The notes below the pieces were generated by a model. The model was not told the DNA's origin, made no database searches, and saw only the letters and a program-made list of their open reading frames with translations. Below, piece after piece: positions 13,499 through 19,365 of a stretch of 24,517 nt of DNA. The position numbers and the translations under genes were made by a program. The DNA comes from a virus: the IMG/VR virus record IMGVR_UViG_3300047317_000278, positions 1-24,517 of that record, one strand, 5' to 3'. Numbering within the stretch: the first letter of the stretch is position 1; each line of letters starts with the position of its first letter.

Positions 13499-14017
13499 GG
13501 TTATCCCCTTCATAGTTGGGCGTGCGAGGTATTCCGCCGCGGCGTTCAGCAAGTTCGGCGAATCTTTAAAAATTCCTAAGCCCACGTTGCAGTGACGGCA
13601 CAGCACTCCGCGTGGCTCGTTGGTTCGGTGATCGTGGTCCGCGTGCACTTCCCGTGTTTCCAGTTCGCTAAAAAGCGTTTTGCAAATTGCGCAGCGGTTG
13701 CGCTGAACCGCGAGTGCTAATGCGTATCCGTCTTCGCTAAAGCCCTTAAGACGCAGCGATCGCAACTTGTCGGCCTTTCGCACTTTTTCCGCGTTTTCTG
13801 CCTTCCACCGCTTACTGCTTTCCTTTATCTTTTCAAGGTTTCCTGCCCTCCATCGAGCGTGTTTCTCCCGCATCGTTTCGGGATCTGCGTGATACCGACG
13901 GGTCTTCTGCACCCTCACCTTGTCAATGTTTTCGGTGCGGTAAGCAGCGTGGTAATGCTTCGAACACATTCCCTTGCTGTAGCGAGCGCTTTCGCAGCCC
14001 TCAACCGAACAAGACAT
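12920..14017 (-). CDS. Endonuclease VII-like domain fused to an unknown phage protein
   Basis: The product is 365 aa. Residues 3-21 hold a small Cys/His cluster (CSVEGCESARYSKGMCSKHY), then a basic helical spacer. Residues 109-145 form an endonuclease VII-type zinc/HNH site: CAIC, HADHDH (125-130) and CRHC. From residue 174 (MLEPKVEELKTAVEQN...) the sequence changes to a coiled coil, an Ala/Ser-rich linker and a C-terminal domain (NSLIGREQATAVLGRFG...DATASMVSE) that looks like an independent phage protein. The first part is more AT-rich. A strong internal ribosome binding site precedes Met174, so both a fusion and a shorter protein may be made. Confidence 0.75.
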   Translation of the reverse strand: MSCSVEGCESARYSKGMCSKHYHAAYRTENIDKVRVQKTRRYHADPETMREKHARWRAGNLEKIKESSKRWKAENAEKVRKADKLRSLRLKGFSEDGYALALAVQRNRCAICKTLFSELETREVHADHDHRTNEPRGVLCRHCNVGLGIFKDSPNLLNAAAEYLARPTMKGITMLEPKVEELKTAVEQNTAVLRELIAALTAAGALQTAQASAAAHSSPAVKAVVAAQKAADAKKSEKVATATDVTPAAETAPSASGEQSAPTGESSSSEPTGEMQPWAEKTAAKFAELKDATADLDNVRKAVLGINSLIGREQATAVLGRFGVQAVTPKDNKKGLDESQYADFFVLCLEVLSGKVDATASMVSE

Positions 14018-14018
14018 T

Positions 14019-14159
14019 TCAGCAGCCGGCGCGGACGTCAGCGACGCCCGGCGCGATCAGGTTCAAGGCGACTTCGCGGAGCAGATGCCCGATCAACGAA
14101 CCGCGTTCCGTGCCGCCTAAGCGGACCAGTTCCAGCAGATCTTTCGCGAGCGTCGACAT
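14019..14159 (-). CDS. First gene of the leftward operon, 46 aa
   Basis: ATG 14159 has a strong ribosome binding site (CAGGAGACGGAA) and lies about 35 nt downstream of the predicted PL start. The product MSTLAKDLLELVRLGGTERGSLIGHLLREVALNLIAPGVADV is helical and of unknown family. Its stop is followed by the next start as TGAAATG. As the first early protein it would be the most strongly and earliest expressed, a position where phages often place host-takeover or anti-termination factors. Confidence 0.5.
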   Translation of the reverse strand: MSTLAKDLLELVRLGGTERGSLIGHLLREVALNLIAPGVADVRAGC

Positions 14160-14190
14160 TTCCGTCTCCTGTCAGGCGTTGTTTGGTAAC

Positions 14191-14244
14191 GCCGTACACG
14201 TAATGTAGTGCAACGCCGAACCTTTGTAAAGCGATACCGTACAC
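14191..14244. promoter_or_regulatory. Candidate repressor/Cro operators at PL
   Basis: GCCGTACAC (14191-14199) and ACCGTACAC (14236-14244) flank the predicted PL promoter. Reversed, the second reads within TTGTTG-TGTACGGTATC. The divergent promoter region has TTGTTGACTGTACGGTTTC at 15138-15156, the same element apart from two inserted bases and one change. Sharing between PL and PR is what CI/Cro operators show. The precise operator limits are not resolved. Confidence 0.45.
14202..14230 (-). promoter_or_regulatory. Predicted PL promoter for the leftward operon
   Basis: On the minus strand TTTACA (14225-14230, five of six to consensus) and TACATT (14202-14207, four of six) are spaced by exactly 17 bp. 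The start of transcription would be near 14195, just before the 46-aa gene, and just after the terminator that ends the repressor transcript. Confidence 0.65.
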
Positions 14245-14252
14245 AACAAGCG

Positions 14253-14278
14253 AAAAAATACCCGCACTCGGCGGGTAT
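14253..14278 (-). terminator. Rho-independent terminator of the repressor transcript
   Basis: On the minus strand ATACCCGC, a five-base loop and GCGGGTAT are followed by six T's. It lies 22 nt after the stop codon of the small membrane gene that follows the repressor and upstream of PL, separating lysogenic from early transcription. Confidence 0.88.
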
Positions 14279-14300
14279 CGATCAGAAGCGGGAAGTTACG

Positions 14301-14432
14301 TCAGGTGCGGCCGTTCCAGTAGGCCTCGTGCGCGCGGCGGTGGCGGCCTTGCCACCAGACTACCGCGGCGCCAGTTGCGACCAGGGCGCCGAAGTTCAGC
14401 GCGACGCACAGCACGTACAGGATGAAGTCCAT
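14301..14432 (-). CDS. Small membrane protein co-transcribed with the repressor, 43 aa
   Basis: ATG 14432 follows the repressor stop by one base (TAATATG) and has a strong GGAGGG ribosome binding site. The product is MDFILYVLCVALNFGALVATGAAVVWW followed by a basic tail (QGRHRRAHEAYWNGRT): one membrane helix with a positively charged cytoplasmic end. It lies between the repressor and its terminator, so it should be made in lysogens. That is the usual place for superinfection-exclusion membrane peptides, which is the inference here; no homologue is recognised. Confidence 0.6.
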   Translation of the reverse strand: MDFILYVLCVALNFGALVATGAAVVWWQGRHRRAHEAYWNGRT

Positions 14433-14433
14433 A

Positions 14434-15117
14434 TTAGTGTTCCCTCCATTGTCCAGTGACCACACCGACAACCCTGCAGTCGGCGTCGTACGGAAGATAC
14501 TTGTTAGGCCAGCTCGGGTTCAGCGCGTGAAGCAACACCGAGCCGTCATTTTCCACCAGGTACTGCTTGAACGTCGGCACCGACTCGCCGCGCCGCTGCA
14601 CAACCACCAGCTTTTTGTGCGCCACTTCGCGCTGCGTGCTGACTGAGATCAGATCCCCGTCGCGGAAAGACAGATCCCCGCCAGGGTTATACATACTGTC
14701 GCCCACCACTCGCAAAACGAATTCTCCCGGGTACGGGCTCGTCACCCATTCCACGGAGTCTCCCAAGTCCTTTGCATTCAATTTTTCACCCCATTCTCCG
14801 GCCTGTGCCCAGGATATAACCGGCAACTTTCCGGCCGGTTGATCCGTGCCGGCTACGTTACGGTCGGTAATCGTATGCTTAATAGACGGGGGTGATTGAG
14901 TAATTACGACCGGTTTACCATCGCTATTTTCGAGTAGGTATTCGACAGTTGTGTCCAAGGCTTGAGCAAGCCTGACAAATTTATCGGCGTCAGGTCGCGT
15001 CGCTCCGCGCTCCCAATCGGACACCGACGAGCGGGAGATGCCGAACACGTCGCCCAGCTGCTGGCCTGACATGCCCTTGGCCTTCCGCTTTTCGCGGATA
15101 CGATCGCCCAGGCTCAT
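14434..15117 (-). CDS. CI-like repressor with S24/LexA self-cleavage domain
   Basis: The product is 227 aa. Residues 1-65 are an HTH_3 domain (MSGQQLGDVFGISRSSVSDWERGATRPDADKFVRLAQALDT). The C-terminal S24 domain shows the cleavage pair Ala106-Gly107 (WAQAGEW), nucleophile Ser141 (VGDSMYNPG) and general base Lys184 (TFKQYLVE). It should repress PL and PR in lysogens and be cleaved when RecA is activated, so the phage is expected to be SOS-inducible. A GGGGAT ribosome binding site precedes the ATG. The gene faces Cro across an 87-nt control region. Confidence 0.94.
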   Translation of the reverse strand: MSLGDRIREKRKAKGMSGQQLGDVFGISRSSVSDWERGATRPDADKFVRLAQALDTTVEYLLENSDGKPVVITQSPPSIKHTITDRNVAGTDQPAGKLPVISWAQAGEWGEKLNAKDLGDSVEWVTSPYPGEFVLRVVGDSMYNPGGDLSFRDGDLISVSTQREVAHKKLVVVQRRGESVPTFKQYLVENDGSVLLHALNPSWPNKYLPYDADCRVVGVVTGQWREH

Positions 15118-15140
15118 TGTTTCATCCCCGATACATTTTG

Positions 15141-15169
15141 TTGACTGTACGGTTTCTCCTGACTAGAAT
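15141..15169 (+). promoter_or_regulatory. PR promoter with operator in the spacer
   Basis: TTGACT (15141-15146) and TAGAAT (15164-15169) lie 17 bp apart, a near-consensus sigma-70 promoter reading into the Cro-like gene. TGTACGGT (15146-15153), the inverse of the element near PL, begins at the end of the -35 hexamer and runs into the spacer, so a bound repressor would block polymerase. The repressor's own promoter must lie in the same gap but cannot be placed confidently. Confidence 0.8.
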
Positions 15170-15204
15170 GTCGGGAAACGCCTAACATTTGTAGGGGGCT
15201 CGTA

Positions 15205-15429
15205 GTGTCCATGATTAAAGACGCAGTAGATAAGGCGGGGAAAGCGGGGGCGGTTTCACGTGCATTGGGCATCTCGCGCATCTCCGTTTACGAATGGATT
15301 GAAAAGGACCGCCTCCCGCCCGACCGTGTGCTCGCGCTTGCCGAGCTGACCAGCTGGGAATTCACTCCCCACATGCTGGCCCCTGAACGGTACCCAAATC
15401 CGACTGACGGCTTACCCGTAACTGTGTAA
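15205..15429 (+). CDS. Cro/YdaS-like HTH protein
   Basis: The product is 74 aa, starting at GTG 15205, six bases after a GTAGGGGG ribosome binding site; ATG 15211 is the alternative. The helix-turn-helix is AGKAGAVSRALGISRISVYEWIEKDRLPPDRVLALAELT, of the type seen in Cro and YdaS-like proteins. It is divergent from the repressor, making it the probable Cro equivalent favouring lytic growth. The C-terminus (ERYPNPTDGLPVTV) is short and disordered. Confidence 0.8.
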   Translation: MSMIKDAVDKAGKAGAVSRALGISRISVYEWIEKDRLPPDRVLALAELTSWEFTPHMLAPERYPNPTDGLPVTV

Positions 15430-15470
15430 GGTCAAGCCTAACACGGACCGAACAGTAGCGGAAAAATAAG

Positions 15471-15496
15471 GGCGCTAGGGAATTCCCCTATGCGCC
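15471..15496 (+). promoter_or_regulatory. Hairpin in the leader of the nuclease-primase genes
   Basis: GGCGCTAGGGAA (15471-15482) and TTCCCCTATGCGCC (15483-15496) pair over 12 bp with two single-base bulges. No T-run follows directly, so it is not a clear terminator. It sits between the Cro-like gene and the nuclease gene and could tune read-through or act as a binding site. It also covers the unlikely upstream ATG at 15490. Confidence 0.4.
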
Positions 15497-15534
15497 GTGG
15501 GGTTATTCGTCTTAAGAAAAGGGGATCTTTTCCC

Positions 15535-16032
15535 ATGAAAGCGATCGAGACAAAGTACAAGGGCTGCCGGTTCCGGTCGCGCCTTGAGGCGCGGTGGGCG
15601 GTGTTCTTCGATGTGCTTGGCGTGGCATGGGAATACGAGCCCGAAGGCTTTGAACTGGGCGGCGGTGTGCGTTATCTGCCTGACTTCGCGTTGCGGTGTG
15701 GTGGCAAAGACGTCACTGACGCCATCGAGATTAAACCTTTCGCGCCCGCGTCGGCAGATCTTGCGAAGTTAGCGAGCGTGTGCCGCGGGCTGCGTTGCAC
15801 GGGCGCCGTTTTGTACGGCGTGCCCGGCGAGCATGGGATCGTGCGCACCTTCCCGAAGATTGCGCCGCGGTTCGACGGTCTTGACCCAACCAACAGGCAC
15901 ATCGATTTTCAGGTGTGGGCATGGCGTGGCTATCCAGACGATCGCCGCGCCAATTTCGCTTTGACGTGTGAAGCTATCGCCGCGGCTCGTGGCGCGCGTT
16001 TCGAATTCGGTGAATCAGGGGCGCGTGCATGA
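15535..16032 (+). CDS. PD-(D/E)XK nuclease-like phage protein
   Basis: The product is 165 aa. The start chosen is ATG 15535, which has AAGGGGAT upstream, over the ATG at 15490. MKAIETKYKGCRFRSRLEARWAVFFDVLGVAWEYEPEGFEL...YLPDFAL...DAIEIKPF has the E...D...ExK order of a PD-(D/E)XK nuclease: Glu19 (RLEARWA), Asp46 (LPDF) and EIK. Similar small proteins are widespread in phages and mostly untested. It overlaps the primase-helicase start as ATGA, so it probably acts on replication or recombination intermediates. Confidence 0.65.
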   Translation: MKAIETKYKGCRFRSRLEARWAVFFDVLGVAWEYEPEGFELGGGVRYLPDFALRCGGKDVTDAIEIKPFAPASADLAKLASVCRGLRCTGAVLYGVPGEHGIVRTFPKIAPRFDGLDPTNRHIDFQVWAWRGYPDDRRANFALTCEAIAAARGARFEFGESGARA

Positions 16033-18383
16033 TCAATCAAGAATTGGTCGACGCGCTCGCGCCGATTGTTAGTCGTGTGCGCACGTCAACGTGCTGCGTC
16101 AAGAAACCAGGCATGGCGCCGGCGCGAATCAACCAGGCGCTGACAGCCGCCAAGTTGGCAAAGCATTGCGACGGCGGGCCCGCGTACGGCGTTTATCCGA
16201 TGTTGCCCGGTGAGTCGACGACGCGTATCGCGCTGCTCGATCTGGATTCGCACAAGGGTGAAACGCCGTGGCCCGACATGCAGGCCGCGGCGCTCAACAT
16301 CATGGCGGATCTCGAATCGTACGGAATGCGCCCGATCCCGTTTCGCTCGTCGGGCGGCGCCGGGCTGCATATCTATCTGCTGTGGGACACGCCGCAAGAC
16401 GCGTACAGCGTGCGGCATCGCCTGCGCCACGTGCTCGCGCATTCCGGATTCAAGGATGGAACTGCAGGCGTCGCAGCCGGCGAGATTGAAGCGTTTCCGA
16501 AGCAGGATTCGGTCCCCGCCGACGGCTACGGCAACATGTTCGTGCTGCCGCTCGCCGGCAAGTCGGTGCCGCTTGAATCTTTCGAGCTTGACGACATGCC
16601 GAAAGACTTCGTCATCGGTATGGACTGGCCTGTATCTGACGACGTGCCGCTGGCCCCGCGCCCAGTGCGTGAAGTCGAGTCGGTCGGTACGCCGACGGGC
16701 ATCACTCCGACGATACGCTCGGCGCTCGACGCGATTCTCAACAGTGGTGACGACGAACTCGATTACGACGGCTGGCGTACTGTGCTGTTCGCGATCAACT
16801 TCGAGACGGGCGGATCCGACGAAGGCCTCGCACTGGCCCATGAGTTCTCAGCGCGATCGAGTAAGTATGACGCGGACAAAGTAGAGCGCGACTGGAACTA
16901 CGCCGGCCGCAGCGACGCGGCGCCAATCACTGGCCGTTCGATCCTGCATCTGGCGCGCGAGCTGCACAAGTGGCAAGAGCCCGTCGAGGATGACTTCGAA
17001 GTCGTTGAGAACGAGACCGCCAAGGGGGAAACCTGGCTCACAGGTTGGCATTTCCTGACCGCGCGCGATCGACTCGCGAAAGTCGGTGAGCCCGGCACGT
17101 TGAGCATCACCGGATTCAACACACGTTTCGCACGCATGATGGCGGCCGGCAAAAATGGTGGCAAGCCGGCTGCGTTCGAGACAGTGAAGAACGGGCCGGG
17201 CTTTCCGATCGCGGCAGATCTGGTCTACGCCGCTGGGCAGGAACCCGTGTTCGAGTTCAACGGCATGCGATATCTCAATGCCTACCGCGAATCCAGCACG
17301 CCGGCCCCGGCAGCCGACTACACCGACGGGGGACGTGCGGCCGTGGATCTGGTGCGTGCGCATATCCGGATGCTGACTGGTGACGACGAAACCGCGCACA
17401 TGGTCGAGACGTGGATCGCGCTGAATGTGCGCGCGCCGGGCCAGTTGATGGGTGTGTCGCTGCTCGTGAAAGGCGTGCAGGGTGACGGTAAAACCATTCT
17501 GTTCCGCCAGCTGATGGCCACGGTTATGGGCGCCGAGAACGTGGGCGACGTCGCGAACGCGGAAGTGCGCAGCCAGTTTTCCGGTTGGGCGGTTGGGCGC
17601 GCGCTGCGTGTGGTGGAAGAACTCAAGGCGCCCGGCCACAACCGGCACGATGTGCTGAACAGCGTGAAGCCTTACATCACCAATCCGACGATCTCGGTGC
17701 ACCGCAAAGGCCAGGATGGCTTCGACGCGCTGAACACCACGAACTACGTCTGTCTGACCAACTACGAAGACGCACTGCCGATCGACGACACCGATCGCCG
17801 CTGGTGGGTCATCTTCTCGCCGTTCACCAGCATCACCGATGTGGTCGCGCTAGTGGGTCCGGTCGAGCCGTACTTCGATCGGCTCACGACAGCGATCAGG
17901 GCGCACGGCACCGAACTGCGGAAGTACTTCATGGAATGCCCGCTGCATGCCCGCATCCGGCACAACATGCGCGCACCGGAAACTGCTGGCCGTGCTCGCA
18001 TGATCCGCGCCGAGAACGACATGTCAGGCGGCGATTTCCTGGACGGTTATCTGCGCGATGGCGCCTACGGTATCAGTGGCGAAGTCGTCGCATCGGCCGA
18101 ACTTACCCGGCAACTGCATTCCGACATGGGCGACGACCATCCGCGCACGAAACAGATCGCGGCGTTGCTGGCGTCGCGCGGCTTCAAACAATGCGACGGA
18201 ACGCTCAAATGGGACGGTCGGAACCATCGCGTGTATGTGCACGACGCGCGACTTGTGACCGCGACCGGTAACGAACTAGGTCGGCAGCGTCTTCGCAAGA
18301 TGTTGGACGAAACTGCAAAAAACAACGAACACGCAGAATTTGACGATTTGCGTATGTCTGGCACCGCCGACGACCTGATGTGA
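16029..18383 (+). CDS. Primase-helicase (AEP primase, PriCT-2, SF3-type helicase)
   Basis: The product is 784 aa. Residues about 1-200 form an archaeo-eukaryotic-type primase domain with IALLDLDSHKG (near 65-75) and FRSSGGAGLHIYLLW (near 105-120). Residues about 230-310 resemble PriCT-2 (YDGWRTVLFAINFETGG...ERDWNYAG). The helicase half has Walker A GVQGDGKT (near 482), VVEELK as the Walker B region, and TTNYVCLTNYEDALPIDDTDRRWWVI with an arginine finger, as in the D5/DUF5906 phage helicases. It should unwind and prime the phage origin. The likely origin-like repeat block starts at its stop codon. Confidence 0.93.
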   Translation: MINQELVDALAPIVSRVRTSTCCVKKPGMAPARINQALTAAKLAKHCDGGPAYGVYPMLPGESTTRIALLDLDSHKGETPWPDMQAAALNIMADLESYGMRPIPFRSSGGAGLHIYLLWDTPQDAYSVRHRLRHVLAHSGFKDGTAGVAAGEIEAFPKQDSVPADGYGNMFVLPLAGKSVPLESFELDDMPKDFVIGMDWPVSDDVPLAPRPVREVESVGTPTGITPTIRSALDAILNSGDDELDYDGWRTVLFAINFETGGSDEGLALAHEFSARSSKYDADKVERDWNYAGRSDAAPITGRSILHLARELHKWQEPVEDDFEVVENETAKGETWLTGWHFLTARDRLAKVGEPGTLSITGFNTRFARMMAAGKNGGKPAAFETVKNGPGFPIAADLVYAAGQEPVFEFNGMRYLNAYRESSTPAPAADYTDGGRAAVDLVRAHIRMLTGDDETAHMVETWIALNVRAPGQLMGVSLLVKGVQGDGKTILFRQLMATVMGAENVGDVANAEVRSQFSGWAVGRALRVVEELKAPGHNRHDVLNSVKPYITNPTISVHRKGQDGFDALNTTNYVCLTNYEDALPIDDTDRRWWVIFSPFTSITDVVALVGPVEPYFDRLTTAIRAHGTELRKYFMECPLHARIRHNMRAPETAGRARMIRAENDMSGGDFLDGYLRDGAYGISGEVVASAELTRQLHSDMGDDHPRTKQIAALLASRGFKQCDGTLKWDGRNHRVYVHDARLVTATGNELGRQRLRKMLDETAKNNEHAEFDDLRMSGTADDLM

Positions 18384-18573
18384 TTTGTGACCTTGGGTCT
18401 TTTGTGACCTGATTTGTGACCTCGCCGAAAGCCTTATCCAGTATGTGTTTCGGTGTTTTAAGGTCACAAGTCACAAATCATTTTAATTAATACGTATACG
18501 CACACACGCATGCGCACACACGTGCATGTGCATGCATGGATTGAAATGATTTGTGACTTGTGACTTGTGACCT
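18382..18573. repeat. Iterated TTGTGAC boxes with inverted arms around a Z-DNA-prone tract
   Basis: TTGTGAC occurs direct at 18385, 18402 and 18414, inverted (GTCACAA) at 18463 and 18470, and direct again at 18551, 18558 and 18565. The blocks 18463-18483 and 18544-18564 are perfect 21-nt inverted repeats. The 60 nt between them contain 18491-18538, 48 bases of unbroken pyrimidine-purine alternation (many CA/TG and CG steps), preceded by AT-rich TTTTAATTAA. Iterated boxes, an AT-rich stretch and supercoil-sensitive DNA right after the primase-helicase gene suggest a replication origin; a packaging or control site next to terminase is the alternative. Confidence 0.75.
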
Positions 18574-18613
18574 GATTCACAACATGAAAAAAGTTACGCG
18601 TTCGGGGTGGACC

Positions 18614-18841
18614 ATGAAAAAGATAGTTGGTGTGAATGAAAAGGGTTTGCGCGTGGGTCAGGACCACCAGCGCGCAAAGCTGAGCGATGCCGCCGTCGAG
18701 ATGATCCGCCGGCTGCACGAGGATGGATTGTCGTATCGCGTGATCGCTCAGAAGTTCGAGATTGCGAAATCCACAGTGCAGGACATCTGCACGTATCGGC
18801 GCCGGGCACAAACCGCTGTGAAGTGGCGCACGACAGGTTGA
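18614..18841 (+). CDS. Small HTH DNA-binding protein
   Basis: The product is 75 aa from ATG 18614, which follows GGGGTGG; ATGs at 18560 and 18584 are in frame but lack such a site. RVGQDHQRAKLSDAAVEMIRRLHEDGLSYRVIAQKFEIAKSTVQDICTYRRR is a resolvase-type HTH also found as a tail of phage homing nucleases. With nothing else attached it is a stand-alone binder. It lies between the repeat block and terminase, so binding to the TTGTGAC boxes and control of origin or late genes is a testable guess. Confidence 0.65.
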   Translation: MKKIVGVNEKGLRVGQDHQRAKLSDAAVEMIRRLHEDGLSYRVIAQKFEIAKSTVQDICTYRRRAQTAVKWRTTG

Positions 18842-18882
18842 GCCGTACGCATACGCAATAAGCCGCGCGCGACGATTCGCGC

Positions 18883-19365
18883 ATGGCACAGGAAAGCACC
18901 TACACCCCCGAACTGGCTGAAGAAATTTGCGAGCGCATCGCGAATGGCGAGACTTTGCGTGATATTTGCCGCAGTCCGCACATGCCGTCTTACCGCTCCG
19001 TCTACCGTTGGCGTGAAGCGAATCCCGAATTTGCGTCACGCATCGCGCACGCACGAGATTGCGGCTTCGATGTCATCGCCGAAGAGACGATCGCAATCGC
19101 CGACGACGCGACGAACGACACGATCGAAACCGAGCACGGCGAGAAGCCGAACAGCGAATGGATCGCCCGGTCCCGGCTGCGCGTTGATACGCGCCTCAAG
19201 CTGCTTGCGAAGTGGTCGCCGCGGTATAGCGAGCGCATCGACGTGACCACGGGCGGCCAGTCACTGAACCTCACAGCCGAAGAACGCGCCGCCAAGCTGG
19301 CGTCGATTGCCGAACAGGCAGCACGGCGCAAGGCCGAACAGGAAGACGGCGAAGACCTGCTATGA
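18883..19365 (+). CDS. Terminase small subunit
   Basis: The product is 160 aa. An N-terminal HTH (YTPELAEEICERIANGETLRDICRSPHMPSYRSVYRWREANPEF) is followed by helices (ARDCGFDVIAEETIAIADD, WIARSRLRVDTRLKLLAKWSPRYSERIDV) and a charged tail. This is the pattern of Sf6-like small terminases, which bind the packaging site as a ring. It overlaps the large subunit start as ATGA. The gap upstream carries one CGTACGCATA repeat. Confidence 0.9.
   Translation: MAQESTYTPELAEEICERIANGETLRDICRSPHMPSYRSVYRWREANPEFASRIAHARDCGFDVIAEETIAIADDATNDTIETEHGEKPNSEWIARSRLRVDTRLKLLAKWSPRYSERIDVTTGGQSLNLTAEERAAKLASIAEQAARRKAEQEDGEDLL

Noticed and set aside
11922-13595. 557-aa plus-strand open frame opposite DUF2800 and the fusion gene
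   Set aside because: The opposite strand has recognised families with start-stop overlaps; the low-complexity Ala/Ser tail mirrors the linker of the fusion protein.
14038-14244. 68-aa minus-strand frame across PL
   Set aside because: It reads over the promoter and the 46-aa gene in another frame; the 46-aa frame has a strong ribosome binding site and a coupled stop.
18382-18573. CRISPR array
   Set aside because: The repeats are 7 to 21 nt, in both orientations, with no regular unique spacers or cas genes.
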